Assembly (NCBI RefSeq): GCF_030973515.1
Contig: NZ_JARGZA010000001.1
Location: 248,001 to 312,000 of the forward strand
Direction of reading: 5' to 3'
Length of the DNA: 64,000 nucleotides
Origin: Jannaschia maritima
Lineage (GTDB): Bacteria; Pseudomonadota; Alphaproteobacteria; Rhodobacterales; Rhodobacteraceae
Both the position numbers and the translations under genes were made by a program. The notes beneath the pieces are model-generated. The model ran no database searches. It was not told the origin of the DNA and worked only from the letters and a program-made list of their open reading frames with translations. Of this stretch, positions 1-7,650 are shown one piece after another (positions within the stretch are counted from its first letter, which is position 1; the number at the start of each line of letters is the position of its first letter).

Positions 1-257
1 GATCCTCACTGTGCTTCCGTCGATCGCATCAACTTGATGCCGGTCGCGGAGAACGTCCGTTTCGCCGGATGCCCGCCGGCGAACGACACAGGTTGCGGAC
101 CGCATGGGGCCGGGAGCGTATGGCACGCGCCAGGTCGTGCGGGTGCCCACCCACACCGCGCAACCCCCGCGTGACACACCCCCCATCCTCCGCTATCCTT
201 TCACCCATCGGGGCGCCAAGACCCCGTTCGGGCAGTGACATCGCACAGGACAGCATC
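1..257. other. Left-edge non-coding stretch
   Basis: No convincing gene is visible in this GC-rich leader. Its first part could be the end of a gene lying outside the window, but no frame reads like a known protein. The last bases supply the ribosome-binding region (AGGA about 7 nt before the ATG) of the lipoprotein gene that follows. Confidence 0.4.
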
Positions 258-815
258 ATGACCACCTTCACCCGTCGTCGCCTCCTGGCGGCAGCTATGG
301 CACCCGTGGCGCTGGCGGCGTGCGGCAACGGCGTCGGATCGGCGGGATCCAGCCGCATCGACGCCCGCGTGCGCGCGGCGCAGGCCTTCATGTTCGACAC
401 CATCCCCGAAACGCGCGACCTGGCGGGGAAGTCCGCCGGCATGCTGATGATGCCGCTCGTGACCGAAGCCGGGTTCGGCCTGGGCGGGGCCTATGGCCGG
501 GGCGCGCTGATGGTGAACGACGTGCCGGTCGACTACTATTCGGTCGCCAACGCGACGATCGGGCTCCAGATCGGGGCGCAGCAATACAGCCACGCCCTGT
601 TCTTCATGACGCAGCCCGCGCTGCGGAACTTCCGCGCCTCCACCGGCTGGGTCGCGGGCGCCGACCTGCGCTATGCCGTCTCGACCTCGACCGCCGCGCT
701 GACGACCGACACGACCACGCTGCTGACCCCCGTGGTCGCCGTCATCTTCGGCCAGGCCGGCCTGATTGCGGGCGCCACCCTCGAAGGGCAGAAGTACACC
801 CGCATCCTACCCTGA
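258..815 (+). CDS. SYLF/Ysc84-domain lipoprotein
   Basis: A 185-residue exported protein. It begins with an RRR-containing signal sequence and a lipobox ending LAAC (Cys22), so it is probably a lipoprotein anchored in the cell envelope. The mature part resembles the SYLF (YSC84-like) lipid-binding family: a small glycine-rich domain with segments such as AGMLMMPLVTEAGFGLGGAYG and a closing AGLIAGATLEGQKYTRI. The ATG is preferred over an upstream in-frame ATG at 69 because only the shorter form has a signal peptide directly at its N-terminus. It stands alone before the ribosomal-protein operon. Its role is unknown beyond lipid binding in the family. Confidence 0.8.
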   Translation: MTTFTRRRLLAAAMAPVALAACGNGVGSAGSSRIDARVRAAQAFMFDTIPETRDLAGKSAGMLMMPLVTEAGFGLGGAYGRGALMVNDVPVDYYSVANATIGLQIGAQQYSHALFFMTQPALRNFRASTGWVAGADLRYAVSTSTAALTTDTTTLLTPVVAVIFGQAGLIAGATLEGQKYTRILP

Positions 816-1039
816 GCGGAAGCGCCGAGCGGCATCGCGGGGCAGGCGGTGCGTGGGCGATACGCCCCCGCGTCCGCGCCGGGGCGAAGCACGGACCTCG
901 AAGGGACGGGGCGATCCGGGGGACCGTCCGGCCGGACGGGGCGCGCGCCGCTACGGCGGGTGGTCGGATCACCCCCGGCATGGAGCGGTCCTGCCTGGCA
1001 AGTCCCGCGCAACGCACGGTGCCCGTCTGCCCGCGCGTA

Positions 1040-1078
1040 TGCACGGGGGGTGCACGGGGGGTGTACGGGGGGTGCATC
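1040..1078 (+). repeat. G-rich 11-bp tandem repeat, copy A
   Basis: Three consecutive 11-mers of the form TGYACGGGGGG (1040-1050, 1051-1061, 1062-1072) followed by a partial fourth, TGCATCGG. The array is preceded by GCGTA. A second array with the same preceding bases, period and orientation lies at 18919-18960. No coding frame explains the pattern. It could be an array of protein-binding sites or a G-quadruplex former. Confidence 0.85.
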
Positions 1079-1212
1079 GGCATTCGTGGGGTTGCGGCCT
1101 TGCGACATTCGGCATAGGGGCGCGTCACTTCTCAGGTGGGGGCGGGCTTTCGGGACAGACATCCCCGGCGGTCCACCGGTTGGGTTCACGCCCTGATCCC
1201 CCGCTGTGGCTC

Positions 1213-1227
1213 AAACCGGAAAGGTAA
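1213..1227 (+). repeat. 15-bp repeat flanking rpsB-tsf, left copy
   Basis: AAACCGGAAAGGTAA occurs here and, exactly but inverted, at 3280-3294. The two copies bracket the rpsB-tsf operon. This copy overlaps the region that should serve as the rpsB ribosome-binding site. Confidence 0.6.
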
Positions 1228-1234
1228 CGATATC

Positions 1235-2044
1235 ATGGCTTTGCCTGAATTCTCTCTGCGTCAGCTCCTCGAAGCCGGGGTCCATTTCGGGCACCAGACG
1301 CAGCGCTGGAACCCCCGCATGGCGCCCTACATCTACGGCGCGAAGAACGGGATCCACATCCTCGACCTGACGCAGACGGTCCCGCTGCTGGACCAGGCCC
1401 TCAATGTCATCCAGGAAACCGTCGCCCGCGGCGGCCGCATCCTGTTCGTCGGCACCAAGCGCCAGGCCCAGAAGCCCATCGCCGACGCCGCCGAACGCTG
1501 CGCGCAGTACTACATGAACCACCGTTGGTTGGGCGGCACGCTGACCAACTGGAAGACCGTGTCGAACTCGATCAACCGCTTGAAATCCATCGACGAAGCG
1601 ATCGACCAGGGCGGCGAGGGGCTGACCAAGAAGGAACGCCTGGGGATGGAGCGGGACCAGCAGAAGCTGACTGCGACGCTGGGCGGCATCCGCGAAATGG
1701 GTGGACTGCCGGATCTGCTCTTCGTTATCGACGTGAACAAGGAAGACCTCGCCATCGCCGAAGCGAAGAAGCTGGGCATTCCGGTCGTCGCGGTCCTGGA
1801 CACGAACACCTCGCCCGAAGGCGTGGATTATCCGATCCCCGGCAATGACGACGCGGCCCGGGCCATCGCGCTCTACTGCGACCTGGTCAGCCGCGCCGCG
1901 CTCGACGGCATGTCGGCCCAGCTGGGCGCCGCCGGCATGGATCTCGGCGAGTTGGAGGAGGGCGCGATCGACGAATCCGCCGATGCCCCGGCCGCGGAGG
2001 CCACAGCCGATGCCCCCGCCGAGGACGCCAAGGCCGACGCGTAA
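1235..2044 (+). CDS. rpsB: 30S ribosomal protein S2
   Basis: A 269-residue protein of the small ribosomal subunit that binds at the head-body junction and is needed for S1 recruitment. The N-terminus carries the S2 signature: [11 protein letters not shown], then [12 protein letters not shown], and later [14 protein letters not shown] and [17 protein letters not shown]. The ATG lies a few bases after a GGAAAGG-containing leader. The C-terminal tail (about residues 240-269) is Ala/Asp/Glu-rich, as in other alphaproteobacterial S2 proteins. It is followed by tsf after 76 bp, the usual rpsB-tsf pairing, so both are probably co-transcribed. Confidence 0.98.
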   Translation: MALPEFSLRQLLEAGVHFGHQTQRWNPRMAPYIYGAKNGIHILDLTQTVPLLDQALNVIQETVARGGRILFVGTKRQAQKPIADAAERCAQYYMNHRWLGGTLTNWKTVSNSINRLKSIDEAIDQGGEGLTKKERLGMERDQQKLTATLGGIREMGGLPDLLFVIDVNKEDLAIAEAKKLGIPVVAVLDTNTSPEGVDYPIPGNDDAARAIALYCDLVSRAALDGMSAQLGAAGMDLGELEEGAIDESADAPAAEATADAPAEDAKADA

Positions 2045-2120
2045 ACGCTTCGTTAACGGTGCGAATCCGGGCGCGGGGCAGGGGCCCCGCGTCCGCTTAC
2101 CCATTGAAAGGACATCCGAA

Positions 2121-3002
2121 ATGGCAATCACCGCTGCACAGGTGAAGGCGCTGCGCGACACCACGGGCGCCGGCATGATGGACGCCAAGAAGGCGCTGAC
2201 CGAGACGGACGGCGACATGGACGCCGCAATCGACTGGCTTCGCACGAAGGGTCTGGCGAAGGCCGCCAAGAAGTCCGGGCGCACCGCCGCCGAAGGGCTG
2301 GTCGCCGTCGCCGTGAACGACGGCGCGACGAAGGGCGTCGCGGTCGAGGTCAACTCCGAGACCGACTTCGTCGCCAAGAACGCCGAGTTCCAGGCCATGG
2401 TGAAGGACATCGCGCGTTCGGCCCTGAACGTCCCCGACCTCGGCGCGCTGACGGAGGCCGAGATCGGCGGCAAGTCCATAGGCGCGATCATCACCGACAA
2501 GATCGCCACGATCGGCGAGAACATGTCCGTCCGCCGCATGGTGCCCCTGTCCGGAAGCGCGATCACGACCTATGTGCACAACGCCGCCGCATCCGACATG
2601 GGCAAGATCGGCGTGCTGGTGGCCTTGTCCGGGGCCAACCCTGCCTTCGGCAAGCAGGTCGCCATGCACATCGCCGCGACCAACCCCGCCGCTCTGAACG
2701 AGGCGGAGCTGGATGCTGCGACCGTCGAGAAGGAGCGTCAGGTCCAGATCGACATCGCGCGCGAATCCGGAAAGCCGGAGCAGGTGATCGAGAAGATGAT
2801 CGACGGCCGCATGAAGAAGTACATGGCCGAGGTCACGCTGGTGAACCAGCAGTTCGTGATCGATCCCGACGTCACGGTCGGCCAGGCCGCGGAGGCCGCG
2901 GGCGTCGAGGTCACCGGCTATGTTCGGTTGGAGGTTGGCGAGGGCATCGAGAAGGTGCAGGAGGACTTCGCCGCCGAGGTCGCGAAGGCCGCGCAGGGCT
3001 GA
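2121..3002 (+). CDS. tsf: Translation elongation factor Ts
   Basis: A 293-residue guanine-nucleotide exchange factor that regenerates EF-Tu-GTP in the cytoplasm. It begins with a UBA-like N-terminal domain containing [14 protein letters not shown], followed by the coiled and dimerisation regions typical of EF-Ts, including [22 protein letters not shown] lies about 9 nt before the ATG. Length and the position immediately after rpsB match the family. Confidence 0.98.
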   Translation: MAITAAQVKALRDTTGAGMMDAKKALTETDGDMDAAIDWLRTKGLAKAAKKSGRTAAEGLVAVAVNDGATKGVAVEVNSETDFVAKNAEFQAMVKDIARSALNVPDLGALTEAEIGGKSIGAIITDKIATIGENMSVRRMVPLSGSAITTYVHNAAASDMGKIGVLVALSGANPAFGKQVAMHIAATNPAALNEAELDAATVEKERQVQIDIARESGKPEQVIEKMIDGRMKKYMAEVTLVNQQFVIDPDVTVGQAAEAAGVEVTGYVRLEVGEGIEKVQEDFAAEVAKAAQG

Positions 3003-3020
3003 ACGGACGACGAACGAAGC

Positions 3021-3054
3021 GCCGCCGGTCCCCGGGGAGGGGGGGGCCGGCGGC
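3021..3054 (+). terminator. Possible terminator after tsf
   Basis: A GC-rich inverted repeat (GCCGCCGG...CCGGCGGC) starts about 20 bases after the tsf stop codon. No U-tract follows, so it may instead be a stabilising 3' hairpin or a factor-dependent end. Confidence 0.4.
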
Positions 3055-3267
3055 CTCCGCCGCGGACCCGCGGGGGGATGTGGCGGGGTCTCGATGCCGA
3101 CACCCGGGCGACTATGACCCGGATGCCGACAAGTGCCGAACTTCATCGACAGGGCGCGGAAGGTGCCGGGAACCGTCCGGCCATCCCCTCCGTCCCATTA
3201 GTCCCTGGCGAAATTGCCATCACTCACAAGACGTCGCCTTGATCGGATATCCGTGGCTACCAAGGAA

Positions 3268-3283
3268 GTAAGGAAATCCTTAC
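3268..3283. repeat. Perfect 7-2-7 palindrome
   Basis: GTAAGGA-AA-TCCTTAC lies about 80 bp beyond the stop of the LuxR-type gene. It could be an operator or a short bidirectional hairpin. No neighbouring promoter is obvious. Confidence 0.45.
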
Positions 3284-3294
3284 CTTTCCGGTTT
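3280..3294 (-). repeat. 15-bp repeat flanking rpsB-tsf, right copy
   Basis: On the minus strand this reads AAACCGGAAAGGTAA, identical to 1213-1227. The bases after it (GGATTTC here, CGATATC at the left copy) are also similar. It overlaps the palindrome at 3268-3283. Confidence 0.6.
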
Positions 3295-3365
3295 CACGCC
3301 GCAAGCCACTGACGGGACTCGATATTTTCTGCCACCGTTTCGTCGTCGCGATGGTGGCGACCCGT

Positions 3366-4121
3366 CTAGCCCGAGATCGTGAAGAACTGATGCTGCAGGC
3401 TCAGCTTCAGGATCGCCTGCGCGGTCGTTTCGACGTCCAGGGCGTCGCGGGCAAGGCGCAGGTGCTTCTCGACGGTGGCCGGGTTCCGTTCCAGCAGGAT
3501 CGCCACGTCCTGAATGGTCTTGCCGTCCGCGACCAGCTCCAGCACCTCGCGCTGCCGATCGGTCAAGACGCGGATGTGATCGGTATGGGGCAGGGCGATG
3601 ATCTTCAGGTGGCAGACATGCGCCACCAACTCGATCTCGCGCCCCTCCCGCGCCCAGAGGTCGTCGACCTCCATCTGCGTCAGACGGGTCGAGCCAAGCC
3701 CGATCCCGAAGCCCGACCGCAGGGACGACCGCGGAAAGCTGACGGCATAGCCGGCGCCCACGCCCACGCGCTTGTTGAACGCGACGACCTTCATCTCGGC
3801 CTCGGTCAACTCGCCGTTGCGCGCCTGTCCCTCGATCGCGCGCCAACTGATGGACCCCGTCTCCCGCATCGCCCAGCGGACCACGGGGGCGTCCCGGAAC
3901 AGACCGCCGTCCACATAGACGTCGGTGAACTCCTTGGGATAGTTCGTCAGGATCAACGCGTCTTTGATGTCGCCCGCCCCAGACGACGTCTTGAAGTGGG
4001 TGGCCGCGTACAGGATCCGGTCGAACCCCTTGTCCGTCATGTAATCCGTCTGGATGTCCCAGACCTCCGCGACGCTTCCGCATTGCGTGATCCGATGCAG
4101 CAGGTCCAGCATCGCCGTCAT
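3366..4121 (-). CDS. LuxR-type regulator with autoinducer-binding domain
   Basis: A 251-residue transcription factor. Residues about 1-170 resemble the autoinducer-binding domain of LuxR proteins (for example DIQTDYMTDKGFDRILYA near the start). The C-terminus is a LuxR-type helix-turn-helix: LTDRQREVLELVADGKT, then NPATVEKHLRLARDAL. The chosen ATG forms an ATGA overlap with the aroQ stop, so translation is probably coupled; a second Met three codons in is an alternative. No acyl-homoserine-lactone synthase lies nearby, so it is a LuxR solo. Its ligand and targets cannot be read from sequence. Confidence 0.88.
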   Translation of the reverse strand: MTAMLDLLHRITQCGSVAEVWDIQTDYMTDKGFDRILYAATHFKTSSGAGDIKDALILTNYPKEFTDVYVDGGLFRDAPVVRWAMRETGSISWRAIEGQARNGELTEAEMKVVAFNKRVGVGAGYAVSFPRSSLRSGFGIGLGSTRLTQMEVDDLWAREGREIELVAHVCHLKIIALPHTDHIRVLTDRQREVLELVADGKTIQDVAILLERNPATVEKHLRLARDALDVETTAQAILKLSLQHQFFTISG

Positions 4122-4555
4122 CCCGTCAGCCGTTCGGTCAGCGCACGCAGCGCCAGCGGATAGCCCCGCACCCCGAAGCCCGCGACGACGCCCAGGCAGA
4201 CCGGCGCGATCGCCGAATGGTGACGGAAGGGTTCGCGCGCATGGACGTTCGAAACGTGAAGCTCGATGCAGGGCAGGGCGACGCCCGCGATGGCGTCCCG
4301 CAACGCGATGGACGTATGCGTATAGGCGCCCGCGTTCAGCACGATCCCGTCGTGCCGGTCGCGACAGTCGTGGATGGCGTCGACCAGAGCCCCCTCGTGG
4401 TTCGACTGGGCGAACGCCACGTCGATCCCCAACTCGTCGCCCAGCGCCCGGCACGTCCGTTCCACGTCGTCCAGCGTCTCGTGCCCATAGGTCGCCGGTT
4501 CGCGCGTCCCGAGAAGGTTGAGGTTCGGTCCGTTCAGGACGAGAATCGAAGTCAC
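4118..4555 (-). CDS. aroQ: Type II 3-dehydroquinate dehydratase
   Basis: A 145-residue enzyme that converts 3-dehydroquinate to 3-dehydroshikimate in aromatic amino acid synthesis or quinate catabolism. Family motifs are clear: LNGPNLNLLGTREP at residues 7-20, the catalytic Tyr at about 23, NAGAYTHTSIALRDA, and ELHVSNVHAREPFRHHS with the catalytic His. A GTG start is chosen because GGAGG lies about 5-9 nt upstream of it. The ATG at 4573 would add six residues before the conserved start and lacks that spacing. The gene overlaps the downstream LuxR-type regulator by four bases. Confidence 0.95.
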   Translation of the reverse strand: MTSILVLNGPNLNLLGTREPATYGHETLDDVERTCRALGDELGIDVAFAQSNHEGALVDAIHDCRDRHDGIVLNAGAYTHTSIALRDAIAGVALPCIELHVSNVHAREPFRHHSAIAPVCLGVVAGFGVRGYPLALRALTERLTG

Positions 4556-4846
4556 GCCGCCCTCCGCAGTCATGGCGACGCTAGCGGAAGCCGCGTCACC
4601 TGTCGACGTGAACGTCCACAGGTTGGTGGCGATCGATCGAACACATCGGGAGGTCGCGCATCGGCCCATTGACCGTGGGTCTCGCTCGTACGTAGGACCT
4701 GCTCATACCGATCGCTTCGGGGGGCTACGGGCAGGAATGGCACCCTCAGGAACCGAGGGTATGTCGATAAGCAGAATTATGTATTCTCTAAACGCAGGAA
4801 CGGCAGCCGAACCACCTCCCGCTGGTCGGACCGTTTCGCGGCAGGT
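4556..4846. promoter_or_regulatory. Divergent promoter region aroQ / lacI-type
   Basis: A 291-bp divergent region. Two small inverted repeats stand out: ACCCTC-7-GAGGGT at 4742-4760 and AGAAT-5-ATTCT at 4773-4787. Both lie 60-105 bp upstream of the LacI-family gene, where an autoregulatory operator would be expected. No strong -35/-10 pair was recognised. Confidence 0.4.
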
Positions 4847-5866
4847 ATGATCCATTCCGTGAAGGACACGCAGAAGCCAGCCAGCATCAAGGAGGTCGCC
4901 GAAGCTGCGGGCGTGTCCTTGACGACGGTATCGCTCGTGCTGAACGGCAAGGGTCGCATATCGACCGATACGCGGCACAGGGTGCAGGAAACGGCGCAGG
5001 CACTGGGTTTCATCCCGAACAAGAGCGCAGCGCGACTGCGGTCCGGCCGGTCGCTGCTGTTGGGACTGGTCGTCAACGACATCTCGAACCCCTTCTTCGC
5101 CGAATTGTCCTCCGACCTCGAGGCGGAGGCTGCCTCCAGCGGCTATCTTTCCGTGATCGCGAACACCGGCGACGACCTCGACCGCCAGAGCCGCGTGATC
5201 GACACGATGATCGGTCAGGGCGTCGCGGGCCTCGTCGTCAGCGCGGCCAGCGGATCGGACGTGTCGTCCTTCGCACGCCTGCGCGTCCACAACGTGCCCT
5301 ACGTCCTTGCGGTACGCGAGGTGTCGGACCCGTACGCGTCCTTCGTGGGCTTCGACAACGTGCTGGCCGGACGCACGGCAGCGGATCACCTCGCCGCCCG
5401 CGGCCACCGGCGGATCGCCTTCGTCGGCGGACCGGCGCGGAACCAGAACCGGGCGGAACGCTTGGCCGGGGCGCGGGACGCGTTGCGCCGGCGGTGTATC
5501 GACCTGCCCGACGCGTGGGTCCGGGACGGTCCCGCGACCCGGACCTTCGGCGCCGCAGCCATGGCCGACTTGATCCGGGCGGCGCCCGACGTCACGGCGG
5601 TGATCTGCTTCAACGATACCGTCGCGCTCGGCGCCTATGAGGGGCTGCACCGCGCGGCCCTCACGCCCGGCGCGGACTTGGCCGTGTGCGGTATCGACAA
5701 CGTGCCGGAAGGCGCGTCCTGGCGCCCGCCGCTTACGACGGTCGAGTTGCACCCCCGCGCCATCGGCCGCCGCGCGGCGCGCGCCCTCCTCGCGGCGATC
5801 GACGATCCCGCGACCCGCGAACGCGTCCATCTCACCCCGCGCCTCGTGGTCCGCGATTCCACGTGA
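4847..5866 (+). CDS. LacI-family transcriptional regulator
   Basis: A 339-residue sugar-type repressor. The N-terminal helix-turn-helix (SIKEVAEAAGVSLTTVSLVL, residues about 13-32) and hinge (PNKSAARLRSG) are followed by a periplasmic-binding-protein-like effector domain with LGLVVNDISNPFFAEL, FDNVLAGRTAADHL and ICFNDTVALGAYE. The ATG is taken as start; a GTG four codons later is possible. It converges with the TRAP operon (19 bp apart at the stops) and is its only nearby regulator, so it probably controls uptake of that operon's substrate. The ligand is unknown. Confidence 0.92.
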   Translation: MIHSVKDTQKPASIKEVAEAAGVSLTTVSLVLNGKGRISTDTRHRVQETAQALGFIPNKSAARLRSGRSLLLGLVVNDISNPFFAELSSDLEAEAASSGYLSVIANTGDDLDRQSRVIDTMIGQGVAGLVVSAASGSDVSSFARLRVHNVPYVLAVREVSDPYASFVGFDNVLAGRTAADHLAARGHRRIAFVGGPARNQNRAERLAGARDALRRRCIDLPDAWVRDGPATRTFGAAAMADLIRAAPDVTAVICFNDTVALGAYEGLHRAALTPGADLAVCGIDNVPEGASWRPPLTTVELHPRAIGRRAARALLAAIDDPATRERVHLTPRLVVRDST

Positions 5867-5885
5867 CGACCCCGTCCGCGACCTT

Positions 5886-7160
5886 CTAACGGACCAGCCC
5901 CGGGATCGTCGTCGTGATCCACGGAACGAACACCACCAGCGTCAAAATGACGGCCGTGACGCCGAACAGCTTCATCGTGTCGCCGATCGCTTCGTGCATC
6001 TCCAGCCTGCCGATCGCGCAGGCGATCAACAGGCACAGGCCATAGGGCGGCGTGATCAAGCCCATCGCCAGGGCGATCCCCGCGACGATGCCGTAATGAA
6101 CGGGATCCACCCCGGCCGCCAGCATGGCCGGCAGGAACAGCGGCCCCACGATCACCGCGATCACCAGCGCATCGAGGAACGTGCCCAGCACGATGCAGAT
6201 CAGCGCGAACAAGGGCAGCAGCATCCAGGGCGGGAAGCCGTCGGTCCATTGAAGGAGCAGGTCGGGCAGCCGATAGAACGTCAGCAGCCATCCGAACAGA
6301 CCCGCCGCGCCGAAGCAAAACAGCGACAGGCTGACGAGCCGCGCGCTGTCCGACAGAACCGCGACGGTCCGCGCCATAGACAGGTTGCGGTACACGAGCA
6401 CGCCAAGCAGGAAGGCGTACAGCACCGCCAGGATCGACGCCTCCGTGGGCGTGGCGATGCCGAACATGATACCGCCCACGATGATGATCGGCGCCCCGAG
6501 CCCCAGGATCGCGCCACCGAATGCGCTGCGGAACTCGGCCCCCGTGGCGCGGGGCTCGACGGGCCACGCCTCCGCCCGCGCGCGGCGCGCGACATAGACC
6601 ATCTGCGCCGCCGCGATCATGATGCCGGGCAGGATCCCGCCGGCGAACAGGCCCGCGACCGAGGTGCCGGTGATGGCGCCCCAGACCACGAAGAAGATGG
6701 ACGGCGGGATGATACCGCCGAGGACCGACGACGCCGCCGTGATGGCGACCGCGACGGACGGCGAATATCCCTTCTCGCGCATCGCCGGGATCAGCACGGT
6801 CCCGACCCCGGCCGTGTCGGCGGTGGACGACCCCGACACGCCTGCGAACAGCATCGACACCAGGATGTTGATATGCGCCAGCCCCCCGCGGAAATGTCCC
6901 ACCAAAGTATAGGCGAAGCGGATCAGGCGCTGGGTGATCCCCGTCTCGTTCATCAGCGCGCCGGCCAGCAGGAACAGCGGCACGGCCAACAGGACGAACG
7001 AGTCCAGACTCGAATAGAACTGCCGGGCCAGCATGAAGACGGAGAGGTGCGGCTCCAACAGCAAGACGGTGGCGGAGGCGGCCATCAGGGACACGCCGAT
7101 CGGCACGCCGATCGCGATGCACACGGTGATGATGCCCAGCATGATGAGGACGTTCTCCAC
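5886..7160 (-). CDS. TRAP transporter large permease (DctM type)
   Basis: A 424-residue inner-membrane protein with about 12 hydrophobic segments, the ion-coupled subunit of a tripartite TRAP importer. Recognisable features are AVPLFLLAGALMNETG, the SGSSTADTAGVGTVLIPAM loop, GGIIPPSIFFVVWGAITGTS, and LITPPYGLCLLIACAIG near the C-terminus. A GTG start is chosen 7 nt after the dctQ stop; an overlapping GTG at 7178 in the same frame is an alternative. It is the last gene of the dctP-enzyme-dctQ-dctM operon. Confidence 0.93.
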   Translation of the reverse strand: MENVLIMLGIITVCIAIGVPIGVSLMAASATVLLLEPHLSVFMLARQFYSSLDSFVLLAVPLFLLAGALMNETGITQRLIRFAYTLVGHFRGGLAHINILVSMLFAGVSGSSTADTAGVGTVLIPAMREKGYSPSVAVAITAASSVLGGIIPPSIFFVVWGAITGTSVAGLFAGGILPGIMIAAAQMVYVARRARAEAWPVEPRATGAEFRSAFGGAILGLGAPIIIVGGIMFGIATPTEASILAVLYAFLLGVLVYRNLSMARTVAVLSDSARLVSLSLFCFGAAGLFGWLLTFYRLPDLLLQWTDGFPPWMLLPLFALICIVLGTFLDALVIAVIVGPLFLPAMLAAGVDPVHYGIVAGIALAMGLITPPYGLCLLIACAIGRLEMHEAIGDTMKLFGVTAVILTLVVFVPWITTTIPGLVR

Positions 7161-7167
7161 CGGCCCG

Positions 7168-7650
7168 CTACTCCGCACCGTCGATGGGGGACTCGGGGGC
7201 GGCGCCCCCCCGCAGGACGCGCCACGCGACCATCAGCAGCGCCCCGACGGATACGAGGGCGCCCATCAGCAGCGCAGCATAGCCGGTGCCCGTCGGCAGC
7301 CCCGTGACGAGCGACCGGCGGGAAAAGCCGCGCCCGGTCAGCTCCCAGGCGGACCAGGTGAAGAACGCCATCACCGCCAGGGTGATCGCCAACGCGAGCA
7401 TGGTCAGCGCACGCGTCCCCACCCGCCCGGCCCGGTCGCGCAGATAGTTGAAGGCGAAGTGCGACCCGTCGGCGAAGGCCAGCCCCGCGCCCAGCATGAT
7501 CATCCACATGAAGGCCAGGCGCGCGATCTCCTCCGTCCAAAGGAACGGTGGAATGGCGGGAACGTAGCGGGCCACCACCTGATACGCGACCAGCACGCAG
7601 AGCAGCGCCAGAAGCCCCGCCAGGGTGCCGTTCATGATGCGTCGGAACAA
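7168..7650 (-). CDS. TRAP transporter small permease (DctQ type)
   Basis: A 160-residue membrane protein with four predicted helices and the typical LWTEEIARLAFMWMIMLGA segment of TRAP small subunits. The start is decided by the ribosome-binding site: GGAGGA at 7656-7661 sits 6 nt before a TTG codon, giving MFRRIMNGT. An ATG five codons later overlaps the upstream stop (ATGA) but is about 20 nt from the Shine-Dalgarno. It pairs with the large permease downstream. Confidence 0.9.
   Translation of the reverse strand: MFRRIMNGTLAGLLALLCVLVAYQVVARYVPAIPPFLWTEEIARLAFMWMIMLGAGLAFADGSHFAFNYLRDRAGRVGTRALTMLALAITLAVMAFFTWSAWELTGRGFSRRSLVTGLPTGTGYAALLMGALVSVGALLMVAWRVLRGGAAPESPIDGAE

Larger units (their letters stand above)
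816..1234. other. Intergenic region upstream of rpsB
   Basis: About 420 bp with no supported gene. It presumably carries the promoter and leader of rpsB-tsf. It also holds a G-rich 11-bp tandem repeat and one copy of a 15-bp sequence that recurs in inverted orientation after tsf. No clear -35/-10 pair was seen. Confidence 0.5.
3003..3365. other. Gap between convergent tsf and LuxR genes
   Basis: No gene supported. It contains a GC-rich stem-loop just after tsf, a perfect 7-2-7 palindrome at 3268-3283, and the inverted copy of the 15-bp repeat seen upstream of rpsB. Confidence 0.5.

Noticed and set aside
1040..1078. CRISPR-like array
   Set aside because: Units are 11 bp, contiguous and without unique spacers; no cas genes are present.
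5637..7307. A 556-residue plus-strand frame across the TRAP permease
   Set aside because: Antisense to dctM with an Arg/Asp/His-rich composition typical of GC-rich shadows.
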